Shown: one piece after another, positions 52,748-60,421 of the stretch
Layout of the letters: each line of letters opens with the position of its first letter
Position numbering within the stretch: position 1 is the stretch's first letter
DNA from: Listeria costaricensis
GTDB lineage: Bacteria; Bacillota; Bacilli; Lactobacillales; Listeriaceae
DNA: 64,000 bases
NCBI RefSeq assembly: GCF_900183385.1
Contig: NZ_FXUT01000013.1
Span: 1-64,000 of the forward strand
Reading direction: 5' to 3'
The notes under the pieces: model-generated
What the model saw: only the letters and a program-made list of their open reading frames with translations
Databases searched by the model: none
Told to the model about the DNA's origin: nothing
Translations under genes and position numbers: made by a program

Positions 52748-54487
52748 TTACTCCTTGATTTCAAGCAAGTCCTCTCCTACCAGCTTCATTGCTTCACTGA
52801 CAAAAGTATCCTCCTGCTTCGGTGCCGATTTTGGCGCCCCTGCCTCGTCATCACCATCCGACTGCATGTCATGGCTTTGGAGGAAGCTTTCACGCACCTC
52901 GATCCATTGGTTCTCAGGAATGCCGATAAATGTATAATTGACCTTGGTCAGCCGTGAAATCCCGGATGTGACCGTTTCGACAAAGTTCGGATTATCCATC
53001 GCCATCTGACAGTGAATCTCATGCTTAAATTTTAACACAAAAGTGTCTTCAGAGGCAGCCACAGGTTCCGCTTCATTGAGAAGTGCCGCCTGAGAAGCCA
53101 TCAGCATGGAAAGCAGTTCTCCCCAACAGCCGCGAATCAGCTGCAAGTCCTGTTTTTTCGCCGCGCCGAGCACATGATTAATCCTGCCCACCGGTGCCTT
53201 GAACTGCTTGCCGTTATTAATATTCGCCTTTTTGCCGCGCGCCGGTTTGGCTTCAGCTTGGCTTGGAGCCGCCCCGCCATTTGCCAACTGTTTTTTCAAA
53301 CTGGCAATCTCGCCGCGCAACTGATCGATTTCCTGCCTGAACGCACTCGTATCGACCGGTGCCGCTGTACTGTCGCCCGCTCCTGTAGCAGGAGCCGCCC
53401 CGCCGCTAAGTTGGGTCATTTGGACGATTGCCACCTCGACGTAGATGCCAGGATGATTGGTAAACCGCATTTGCTGCTGGGTATCATTCAGGACCTTCAC
53501 GCAGGCATAGATTTTACTGGTATCCGCCCTGTCCGCCAACTCTTTGAACGCATCATCCGCCAGCGCCCGTTCAAGCGTTTCCTCGAGATTGGGTGCCTTC
53601 TGGTAGAGCAAAATGTCTCTGAAAAAGACCAGCAAATCTTCCACCAGTCGAACCGGGTCTTTCCCTTCCGAAAGAAGTGCCGATAATGTTTCCAGCGCCT
53701 TGGCAGCATCCTGCGTCATCACACTGTCCACCAGACTCGTCAAGAGGTTCTGCGCAACGGAGCCGGTAATCTCAAGCGCATCCGCAATCGTCACCTCTTC
53801 CGAACCGTAAGAAATCACCTGGTCGAGCAGACTCAGCGCATCCCGCATCCCGCCTTCAGCCGCACGTGCCACAATCATCAAAGCTTTTTCATCATACGCG
53901 ATTTTCTCTTCGTCCAGAATGTAAGCCATTCGTCCAATGATATCCTGCGTTGTGATTCGCTTAAAGTCGAAGCGCTGCACACGTGAAATAATCGTCAGCG
54001 GCAGCTTATGCGGCTCAGTCGTAGCCAAAATAAAAATCACATGCTTCGGCGGCTCTTCCAGTGTTTTGAGCAAGGCATTGAAAGCACCTGTCGAAAGCAT
54101 ATGGACTTCATCGATAATATACACTTTATATTTAGCGACAGTCGGCGCATATTTTACTTTTTCCCGAATGTCCCGAATTTCTTCCACACCATTATTGCTG
54201 GCAGCATCAATCTCAAGCACATCGGGAATACTTCCATCCGTAATCCCTTGGCAAATCTCACATTCATTGCAAGGCTCCCCATTCGTACTGTGTTCACAAT
54301 TGATCGCTTTCGCAAAAATTTTCGCCGCACTTGTTTTCCCAGTTCCACGAGGTCCGCTGAACAAATAGGCATGCGACGTTTTATTTTGGGTGATGGCGTT
54401 TTGAAGCGTCTTCGTCACATGGCTCTGCCCGACGACATCTTCAAAAGACTGCGGCCGAAAAACACGATATAATGCTTGGTATGCCAT
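52748..54487 (-). CDS. dnaX: DNA polymerase III gamma/tau subunit
   Basis: A 579-residue clamp-loader ATPase. It has the Walker A GPRGTGKTSAAK (45-56), a zinc-binding Cys set (INCEHSTNGEPCNECEIC, about 63-80), the Walker B IDEVHMLS (about 124-131), the arginine finger region and domain III to about 360. A Pro/Ala/Gly-rich linker and the C-terminal polymerase-binding part of tau follow. No convincing slippery heptamer for a gamma product was found. A promoter (TATAAT complement at 54519-54524, TTATCA -35 at 17 bp) precedes it. Confidence 0.97.
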   Translation of the reverse strand: MAYQALYRVFRPQSFEDVVGQSHVTKTLQNAITQNKTSHAYLFSGPRGTGKTSAAKIFAKAINCEHSTNGEPCNECEICQGITDGSIPDVLEIDAASNNGVEEIRDIREKVKYAPTVAKYKVYIIDEVHMLSTGAFNALLKTLEEPPKHVIFILATTEPHKLPLTIISRVQRFDFKRITTQDIIGRMAYILDEEKIAYDEKALMIVARAAEGGMRDALSLLDQVISYGSEEVTIADALEITGSVAQNLLTSLVDSVMTQDAAKALETLSALLSEGKDPVRLVEDLLVFFRDILLYQKAPNLEETLERALADDAFKELADRADTSKIYACVKVLNDTQQQMRFTNHPGIYVEVAIVQMTQLSGGAAPATGAGDSTAAPVDTSAFRQEIDQLRGEIASLKKQLANGGAAPSQAEAKPARGKKANINNGKQFKAPVGRINHVLGAAKKQDLQLIRGCWGELLSMLMASQAALLNEAEPVAASEDTFVLKFKHEIHCQMAMDNPNFVETVTSGISRLTKVNYTFIGIPENQWIEVRESFLQSHDMQSDGDDEAGAPKSAPKQEDTFVSEAMKLVGEDLLEIKE

Positions 54488-54518
54488 CTGTCACGCTCCT
54501 CTAAACCTTAGTAGTTTT

Positions 54519-54547
54519 ATTATAGCTTATCTGCCTGCATTTGATAA
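54519..54547 (-). promoter_or_regulatory. dnaX operon promoter
   Basis: On the minus strand TTATCA (-35, 54542-54547) and TATAAT (-10, 54519-54524) are spaced 17 bp, about 31 bp before the dnaX ATG. Confidence 0.6.
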
Positions 54548-54593
54548 GAAGAAACTGCTGGAATTTGGAAAAAACCCCCTTTTCTCACTGCAT

Positions 54594-54633
54594 GAAAAAA
54601 CAAAGCCTTCTGTCAAAAACAGAAGACCTTGTT
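54594..54633 (-). terminator. Terminator of the Cys-ladder LRR gene
   Basis: A stem AACAAAGCCTTCTGT / ACAGAAGACCTTGTT (54599-54613 with 54619-54633), one mismatched position, is followed by six T on the minus strand. Confidence 0.85.
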
Positions 54634-54646
54634 AGACCTTATAAAC

Positions 54647-56722
54647 TCAATTCTCACTATGTTTCCGTCTTCTTAGCAAGCTAAAACCTACAAGAGCAAT
54701 GATTACACCAGCTGCTATCCAAACGTTCATTTGTTTATCACCGGTTTTTGGTAATATATTTTTAACCTGTGAAACATTTTCTGACGTATTTGTTTGTACA
54801 TCTAAATCTGTTTGTTTTTCAGTCGCTACTACTTTCTGCGCATCATTTTCTTTCACACTTGAAGATGAAACTGATTCTTCTACATCGTCCTTTACTCCGT
54901 CACTTGCACGGTCATTCGCCTGAGTTCCCGAATCATCCGAATCAGGTGGCACAACATCCTCCTCATTCTTCTCGATATGCACTATCACTTGTAACGTTTC
55001 TGACTTCTGACCGTATTGGTTTTCTGCCTGCAAAGTAACGATGTAGTCCCCTGGCGTCGAAAAATCTACAACTGAATCAAAATCTGAGCTGATTGTTGCA
55101 TTAGTAGCTGTTTCTGCATTGATTTTTTCAAGAAATTCTACTTCTGATACTGACTGATTTTGTTCAAAAGTAACATCCGTTTCCGCTTTGATCGTTGGTG
55201 CTTGACTAACCACATGCACGGTTACTTCTTTTTCCACTTTGGCCGATCCAGCATTTGCTGAAACCGTTACTTGATAATCCCCCGGCGTCGAAAAATTCAC
55301 CTGCGTTTCAAAATCACTATCAAGTTCATTGCCTTCATCTGTCTCTGCGTTAATATCTTCTAAGAACTCCGCCTCCGTCACATCAGCATTCACATCATAG
55401 GTTATTTCATCATCTGCCGTTAAATTGATCATAACGACATTAAAAGGAACCCATACATTACCACTTATTTGTCCGTTTTCAGACGTAAAGCTGAAATTCT
55501 CTGTTTCGCTGTTATTCGGCACATTTTCCCAAGTAATAGTATTAGTTGTTTTATCATAGGTTCCGTTTCCTTCAGGGGTAATAATCAACCGATTTCCAAA
55601 TACATCTTTCCAGGAATCATCAAGTTGTAGCGTGATCATACCATTCACACCGATTACGGTTTCTAGTGTAATCTTTTGGCTTGAACCATCAATAGCCGCT
55701 CCCTCTGGTATGGAAGAAAAATCAGTCAAGTGGTTTTTGGAACAGTTAACGGTTGTTAATGCACCATTTTTATCCACTTTTAACGAAGTTAGTTCGTTGT
55801 CATCCCCATTTAAGGTATCTAATTTATGCTGATTCGTTAAATCAAGCTTTTCTATTTTATTATGCGCGCAAGCAAGATAAGTTAACTGGGTATTATTAGT
55901 TACATCCAGTTGGGTCAATTGATTATTCGAACAATCCAAATTATCTAAAGCTACATTATTCGCCAGATTTAATTCTGTTAAATTATTACTTGCACAATTC
56001 AATTGAGTTAGATTAGGATTATTGCTTACATCCAATTCTGAAAGACTGTTTCCATAGCAAAAAATACTGCTAAGTGCTTGATTATGGCTAAGGTCAAGAG
56101 TCCGAAGGTCATTATAATAACCATCTAGAAAATGCAATTTAGAATTTTGACTGACATCAAGTTGGGTTAATAAATTGCCAGAAAAATTCAAAGAAGAAAG
56201 TTGAGGGTTTTGTGTAACATCTAATGTTTGTAACATATTAAGGCTACAATCCAAAGTTGTCAGCTGCAGATTCTGGCTAATATTCAAAGAAGTCAACTGA
56301 CTGTAACTGCAATCCAACTTTTTTAATTGTGGATTACCGCTCAGGTCAAGTGTACCTAGCGAATTCCACCCGCAATCCAAACTTGTTAATCCTGTTAATT
56401 TTTCCAAACCACTCATATCGGTAATATTTTTACCCCTGCAATCTAAGCTGGTTAGCGTGGCTAATTGCTCTTCACTAATATAATCCGTTGACTGCTGTGA
56501 AAAAGCAGCGGCAACTGTCTTTGCTAAGTTATCATCAGGAAACCATTCATCAAAAGTTTGCGAAGTTGCCGAAACTTGCTTCAGCGAACTTGCTTTGTTC
56601 TCTTCTTTTTGCTCAGATGGTACTAATGTATTATTATCAACAGTATCTGCTAAAGTTGTAATTGGGCTTAAAAGTGTAGCTAAACTAATAAAAGAAACGG
56701 TTAAGACTTTAGGTGTTTTCAA
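54647..56722 (-). CDS. LRR LPxTG protein with cysteine-ladder repeats
   Basis: A 691-residue wall protein. It has a signal peptide at about 1-26 and an internalin-like cap (FDEWFPDDNLAKTVAAAF, about 57-74). About twelve 21-residue LRRs of the form LxxLDCSxNxLTxLDVSxNxx follow (about 88-345), nine of them with Cys at the same place. A beta domain, two DUF5011/PKD-like domains (about 430-515 and 515-600, each with AEFLEDINAET and STPGDYQVTV-like strands) and the LPKTGDKQ anchor follow. DNA is AT-rich compared with dnaX beside it, and the gene interrupts the backbone order, so acquisition by transfer is likely. Confidence 0.92.
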   Translation of the reverse strand: MKTPKVLTVSFISLATLLSPITTLADTVDNNTLVPSEQKEENKASSLKQVSATSQTFDEWFPDDNLAKTVAAAFSQQSTDYISEEQLATLTSLDCRGKNITDMSGLEKLTGLTSLDCGWNSLGTLDLSGNPQLKKLDCSYSQLTSLNISQNLQLTTLDCSLNMLQTLDVTQNPQLSSLNFSGNLLTQLDVSQNSKLHFLDGYYNDLRTLDLSHNQALSSIFCYGNSLSELDVSNNPNLTQLNCASNNLTELNLANNVALDNLDCSNNQLTQLDVTNNTQLTYLACAHNKIEKLDLTNQHKLDTLNGDDNELTSLKVDKNGALTTVNCSKNHLTDFSSIPEGAAIDGSSQKITLETVIGVNGMITLQLDDSWKDVFGNRLIITPEGNGTYDKTTNTITWENVPNNSETENFSFTSENGQISGNVWVPFNVVMINLTADDEITYDVNADVTEAEFLEDINAETDEGNELDSDFETQVNFSTPGDYQVTVSANAGSAKVEKEVTVHVVSQAPTIKAETDVTFEQNQSVSEVEFLEKINAETATNATISSDFDSVVDFSTPGDYIVTLQAENQYGQKSETLQVIVHIEKNEEDVVPPDSDDSGTQANDRASDGVKDDVEESVSSSSVKENDAQKVVATEKQTDLDVQTNTSENVSQVKNILPKTGDKQMNVWIAAGVIIALVGFSLLRRRKHSEN

Positions 56723-57362
56723 GATAAGGACTCCTCAATTCACTATTATCGTACTATTTATTATACTTTATATCAAAAATAAATAATTCTCATACAAGTA
56801 CTTATCGAAGCATAAATGTTAACTTTTAGTGTCTTTTATAGTGATTGATGAATTTTCACTCAAATTTTTATTATTGAAATAAGAAATAAAACTATATCAT
56901 GTAGAACAAAGTACATCTCTAATCCCAAATAATTTTCGCCGTCAAAAGAGTCCCTACAGAAAATTTCTCAGTAAAATACGCACTGCCTCTAATTTTATGT
57001 TTCGAAAGCCAGAAATTTTCCTCAGCGATATAATAATCTCACGTTATTTGAGCACTTCGCGAAAAAATTGCTTTGATATTACTTAACTCTATATTTCAGA
57101 CATCGAGCATGGTTTGATAGGCTTGGTTGTATGATTGGTCTTCACTAAAGCCATTTGTTTGTATTCACATACATCCAAATTTTGACAAACTTGGCGAGCT
57201 TGAGTAGGCGGTCGAACCTCTCTCCAGCTCACATAACTGTTAGCAGGATATCTTCTATGAAAATCCCCCTGTTATTCACCCGTGGTAAAACTCCCTTTAT
57301 TCTGCACAACCAAAAGGCCAAGAGCATATCTTGGCCGGTAAGAAAATATATAAGTGCAACAA
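56723..57362. other. 640-bp AT-rich intergenic region without a recognised gene
   Basis: It contains the upstream region of the LRR gene and, at 57316-57336, a hairpin terminator of the gene on the other side. Between about 57080 and 57260 the minus strand is open for about 55 codons (segment SYVSWREVRPPTQARQVC) but has no good start or ribosome site. It looks like a decayed gene piece. I see no RNA gene or transposon end. Confidence 0.5.
57312..57336 (-). terminator. Terminator of the DUF3284 operon
   Basis: A perfect stem GGCCAAG / CTTGGCC (57316-57322 with 57330-57336) is followed by TTTT and GG on the minus strand, 26 bp after the stop. Confidence 0.7.
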
Positions 57363-57836
57363 CTATTTTTCTGGTGGTGCTTCTACGTTCTGTCCTACTT
57401 TTTGCTTTTCTTTATTTTGGTTGATAACGGATAGTTCGATGGATTTCAGCAGATTTTTGACTTTTCTTTTGCGGAAGAAGCCGAAAATAAAGCCGACTAG
57501 CACATTGTTCATTTTTTGCATGGTCGCTTCTGCTTCAATGGTTTCCAAATACTCCACTTCACAGCTGTGTTCACTGTTTGGCGTGATCGTGTACGTCGTT
57601 GTATGTGTATTGACGCGTCCCTTCGTTTGGAAACGATAAACCGAATTTGGTGTGATTTCCTCGATCGTCGTTGTTGTCAAAGCACCATTTGACATCGTCC
57701 GCTGATAGGAGTAACCTTGCAATTTGCGGAGCGTAAGTGTTTTACCTTTTACCTGTTTGATATCATAAAGCACGGATTGAACGATGACATCAAAACATTC
57801 TTTATCCGAAATATAGAGCTTTTGTTTTACTTTCAT
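57363..57836 (-). CDS. DUF3284 (SRPBCC-like) protein
   Basis: A 157-residue protein of mainly beta character with a basic C-terminal part (FFRKRKVKNLLKSIE). It matches the DUF3284 type often found beside lactose/cellobiose PTS genes in Bacillota. The fold is thought to be START/SRPBCC-like; its role is unknown. Its ATG overlaps the stop of the upstream 66-residue gene by 4 nt. The C-terminal tail is charged and probably disordered. Confidence 0.75.
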   Translation of the reverse strand: MKVKQKLYISDKECFDVIVQSVLYDIKQVKGKTLTLRKLQGYSYQRTMSNGALTTTTIEEITPNSVYRFQTKGRVNTHTTTYTITPNSEHSCEVEYLETIEAEATMQKMNNVLVGFIFGFFRKRKVKNLLKSIELSVINQNKEKQKVGQNVEAPPEK

Positions 57837-58033
57837 TTCTTGTCGTCCCCCTGATCTTGATCATTTTTGCCTTTTTTGATCTTGCGATAGACAAAAATCC
57901 CACCAATTACTGCAATCGCAAGGCCCGTAAACATCATCGGCATATTTGCTGCACCGTCTTTTCCGTAAATAGGGCTAAGCATAATGATAAATGATCCAAT
58001 ACATACAATAAAAAGTCCATTTGATATTTTCAT
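57833..58033 (-). CDS. Small two-helix membrane protein
   Basis: A 66-residue protein with helices at about 6-22 and 31-49 and a Lys/Asp/Gln-rich tail. No family is recognised. It lies 2 bp after the 73-residue gene and overlaps the DUF3284 gene, so the three form one unit downstream of the PTS permease gene. Confidence 0.7.
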   Translation of the reverse strand: MKISNGLFIVCIGSFIIMLSPIYGKDGAANMPMMFTGLAIAVIGGIFVYRKIKKGKNDQDQGDDKK

Positions 58034-58035
58034 TT

Positions 58036-58257
58036 TTATCCCACGCTTACTTGGAAGTAAAGTACTGCACCGATTTCAGTTGCCTTGATCGCCGCTTTGG
58101 CAACTTTGGCCGCCTTTTCTTCATCCTGGATATTTGTTTCAAAAGACAATTTCATGCCTTGTTCCGCAACTTTTTTAAAAGTAATTCCGTCCTGATCGTG
58201 CTTTTCCAATAAATCTGTCACATACTCCCGTTTCATCGGGCAATTTACAATAATCAA
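58036..58257 (-). CDS. Hypothetical 73-residue protein
   Basis: A small soluble alpha/beta protein (KREYVTDLLEKHDQDGITFKK; DEEKAAKVAKAAIKATEIGAVLYFQV). The TTG at 58257 is the start, 8 nt after GGAGGAGG. The fold could be a small ferredoxin-like one, which is a guess. From memory the L. monocytogenes PTS gene lmo2708 is followed by comparable small genes (lmo2705-2707), so the cluster is conserved and functional, but its role is unknown. Confidence 0.75.
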   Translation of the reverse strand: MIIVNCPMKREYVTDLLEKHDQDGITFKKVAEQGMKLSFETNIQDEEKAAKVAKAAIKATEIGAVLYFQVSVG

Positions 58258-58337
58258 TGAAAAAACCTCCTCCTGTATATTTTAACTTTATCTATCATCC
58301 GTTGCAATGGATTTCTTATTGTATGGACTGGGCAAAC

Positions 58338-58376
58338 AAAAAATAGGGCTGGCCGCACTCCCCAATCCGGCCAGCC
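58338..58376 (-). terminator. Terminator after the second PTS EIIC gene
   Basis: A strong stem GGCTGGCCG / CGGCCAGCC (58347-58355 with 58368-58376) is followed by CTATTTTTT on the minus strand. The three small genes downstream must depend on read-through or their own promoter. Confidence 0.88.
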
Positions 58377-58384
58377 GTAACTGT

Positions 58385-59749
58385 TTATTCTTTCATTTCT
58401 TCTTCCGGTACGCCAACGCGATTTGCGGTAATGACAAACGGTACCCAGATTAGGAAAGCAACCACCATATTGATCAGCGAGATCACTGGTGCCATCCAAT
58501 CACCACCCGTTGCAAGGAACGAGTTGAGTAGCGGCGGCATTACCCACACTGTCGCAATTTTAACTGGCCCGACAATGCCCCATACTGTGGCAAAGTAAGC
58601 AATTGTCACCATTACCATCGGCGCAATGATAAATGGAATCAAATAAATCGTATTAAGTACAATCGGCAAACCAAACATGATCGGTTCATTGATATTAAAA
58701 ATCCCCGGCCCGAGCGATAGTTTCGCCACTGTACGCGCATCGGCACGTTTGGAAAACATTAGCAACGCGATGATCAGGACAAGCGTCCCGCCGGATCCGC
58801 CCATCCAAACATAGGCATCAAACGAACCGCGCACCCAGTCGAACGGCAAAGCAGTGCCATCCTGAGCAGCTGAAATATTTTGCAGCTGAGCGGTGCCCCA
58901 CAAGGATTCAAGTACTGGCGCAAGTACGTTTGGCCCGTGAATCCCAAAGAACCAAAGAATCTGTACAAGGAAGGTGACTAGAAGCACAGCCCCATAGCCT
59001 TGCGACAGAGATAGTAACGGTTCCTGGATGGTTTTTGAAATCCAAGTAATAACGTCCATATCAGTAACTTTAAAGAATACCCAGTCAATAATGGCACACA
59101 CATATAAAGCAACAAGCGCTGGAATGATCGCAGCAAAAGCCTTACTTACAGCTGGTGGTACTGATTCCGGCATTTTAATGATGATATTTCTGCGCATCAG
59201 TTTGGCATAAATGATGGTCGAAATAAAACCAAAGATCATGGCCGTGAACAGACCGGTCCCATTTACCTGACTCAGACTGATGAAGCCCCAGATGCCTGTA
59301 AACTCAGATGGTAAAGAACTTGGGTCAAAATTAGCATTGGCAGCAGCAAGCGCGCCTTCTACAGCATCACGTCCGACTGTGACCGCCAAGTTCATCACAA
59401 ATGCGGCAAGTGAAACGAGCGCTCCGGCAAGTCGATCCACGTCATAGACCTTGGCCAAATTATACCCGAGCGAAACGGCAAACACGATGGATACAATCGC
59501 AAGCGAGCCGTTATAAACATATCCATTTACTCCGATGAGCGGTTCCATGGCGCTAACAAAGCCAGTCCAGCCCCAGTCAGTCGGAAAATCCCTAAAAAAT
59601 GCATTTAGTAAAACAGCAATCGAACCCGCCATTGTGATTGGCATAGTCGAAATAAATGCATCACGTAAAGCCACTAGATGTTTTTGCGAGCCTATTTTTG
59701 CAGCAATAGGCACAAAATATTTCTCTAAAAACGCTGTTAATCCGTTCAT
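58385..59749 (-). CDS. PTS EIIC permease, lactose/cellobiose family, orphan
   Basis: A 454-residue permease resembling the one at 32756-34060 (shared start FLEKYFVPIAAKIGSQKHLVALRDAFISTMP, FGIHGPNVLAP, FNINEPIMFGLPIVLN). No IIA or IIB gene is adjacent, so it must borrow soluble components, perhaps those of the other operon. From memory it corresponds to lmo2708. A sigma-54 promoter and a cre-like site lie upstream. The ATG at 59749 follows GGGAGG. Substrate not readable. Confidence 0.93.
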   Translation of the reverse strand: MNGLTAFLEKYFVPIAAKIGSQKHLVALRDAFISTMPITMAGSIAVLLNAFFRDFPTDWGWTGFVSAMEPLIGVNGYVYNGSLAIVSIVFAVSLGYNLAKVYDVDRLAGALVSLAAFVMNLAVTVGRDAVEGALAAANANFDPSSLPSEFTGIWGFISLSQVNGTGLFTAMIFGFISTIIYAKLMRRNIIIKMPESVPPAVSKAFAAIIPALVALYVCAIIDWVFFKVTDMDVITWISKTIQEPLLSLSQGYGAVLLVTFLVQILWFFGIHGPNVLAPVLESLWGTAQLQNISAAQDGTALPFDWVRGSFDAYVWMGGSGGTLVLIIALLMFSKRADARTVAKLSLGPGIFNINEPIMFGLPIVLNTIYLIPFIIAPMVMVTIAYFATVWGIVGPVKIATVWVMPPLLNSFLATGGDWMAPVISLINMVVAFLIWVPFVITANRVGVPEEEMKE

Positions 59750-59915
59750 AATGAACCTCCCATTTTGTCTCTTTCTTTTTTCATTATGTCTCCCTAAGAT
59801 CGATATACGTTTTCCCTTCTATTTATTTCGTAAAAACAAGTGTGGATGACCCCTTTTCCGTGTATGTACGCCCCCTTTCTCCTACTGATTGGAAAAATGG
59901 TTCCAGTTGTAATAC

Positions 59916-59933
59916 TAGCAATTATTGTGCCAA
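59916..59933 (-). promoter_or_regulatory. Sigma-54 promoter of the orphan EIIC gene
   Basis: On the minus strand TTGGCAC-AATAA-TTGCTA has -24 GG and -12 GC with exactly 10 bp between. It implies a leader of about 155 nt before the ATG at 59749. Confidence 0.85.
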
Positions 59934-59976
59934 ATCTATAAAGTCCCGCCTTCTTTGATGAGCCAACATTTCAAAC

Positions 59977-60016
59977 GCTTACACACTTACTAACACACAA
60001 AATGAAAACGTCATCA
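59977..60016 (-). promoter_or_regulatory. Activator half-sites and cre upstream of the EIIC gene
   Basis: On the minus strand TGTGTTA (within 59991-59999) and TGTGTAAGC (59977-59985) lie 45-80 bp upstream of the sigma-54 promoter, like the TGTGTAA sites at 32240-32275. TGAAAACGTCATCA (60003-60016) fits the cre consensus. Confidence 0.55.
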
Positions 60017-60020
60017 TATT

Positions 60021-60048
60021 TTTACACACTTTATTTTTGTGCTATAAT
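60021..60048 (+). promoter_or_regulatory. Promoter of the 44-codon gene
   Basis: An extended -10 (TGC TATAAT, 60040-60048) with TTTACA (60021-60026) 16 bp upstream lies directly before the small gene. The -35 abuts the cre-like site on the other strand. Confidence 0.7.
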
Positions 60049-60074
60049 TTGCATGAAATAGAGGTGATTTTGAT

Positions 60075-60209
60075 ATGGCACTAAAATCAGATATGCCAGA
60101 AGAAAGCCGGAATAGTAAAGTGATTGAAAAAAAGGACTTTACCATTATTTTACCTGACCCGCCAAAATCTTCCCCTTCTAAGAAACCAGACACAAACGAA
60201 TCTAAATAA
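60075..60209 (+). CDS. Small 44-residue protein of unknown function
   Basis: A short gene starting MALKSDMPEESRNSKVIEKK and ending in a Pro/Ser/Lys-rich tail (DPPKSSPSKKPDTNESK). GAGGTG lies 8 nt before the ATG, a strong extended -10 promoter precedes it, and a perfect terminator follows the stop by 7 bp. It is a complete, independent unit. The product is hydrophilic, likely disordered except for a short DFTIILPD strand, and has no signal or membrane segment. No family is recognised. Confidence 0.7.
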   Translation: MALKSDMPEESRNSKVIEKKDFTIILPDPPKSSPSKKPDTNESK

Positions 60210-60215
60210 TCTTGT

Positions 60216-60250
60216 AATAGGATCCTTTTCCCAAAGGATCCTATTTTTTT
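60216..60250 (+). terminator. Terminator of the 44-codon gene
   Basis: A perfect stem AATAGGATCCTTT / AAAGGATCCTATT (60216-60228 with 60233-60245) with a 4-nt loop and T7. Confidence 0.92.
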
Positions 60251-60268
60251 GTGTAATCATTGAAAAAA

Positions 60269-60347
60269 TTCACATTTTAGACATATTTACAATTCCACTC
60301 ACAGTGCCACTTTCGATTAATCGTTCACAATTTAGACATATTTAACA
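60269..60347. repeat. Pair of 24-bp direct repeats upstream of an LPxTG gene
   Basis: Two copies of TTCACA(T/A)TTTAGACATATTTA plus AA, at about 60269-60292 and 60324-60347, differ at two or three positions and start 55 bp apart, close to five helical turns. They precede the LPxTG promoter and look like operator sites. Confidence 0.7.
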
Positions 60348-60358
60348 ACGAAACCGTG

Positions 60359-60388
60359 TTGTAACAGTACTTTCATACTTTCTATAAT
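60359..60388 (+). promoter_or_regulatory. Promoter of the 986-residue LPxTG gene
   Basis: TTGTAA (60359-60364) and TATAAT (60383-60388) are spaced 18 bp. An inverted repeat TTAACAAC / GTTGTAA (about 60342-60364) overlaps the -35. Confidence 0.6.
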
Positions 60389-60421
60389 TAAAAAGTATTC
60401 TTACGCACTGGAGGAGGACGT

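Noticed and set aside
53150-53180. Ribosomal frameshift site in dnaX (gamma/tau)
   Set aside because: The A-run in the AAA AAA CAG context does not form a proper X XXY YYZ heptamer in frame and no stimulatory structure was evident.
54488-54646. Possible SRP RNA (ffs/scr) upstream of dnaX, where it occurs in some Bacillales
   Set aside because: None of the conserved SRP RNA loop sequences are present; the region holds only the dnaX promoter and a terminator.
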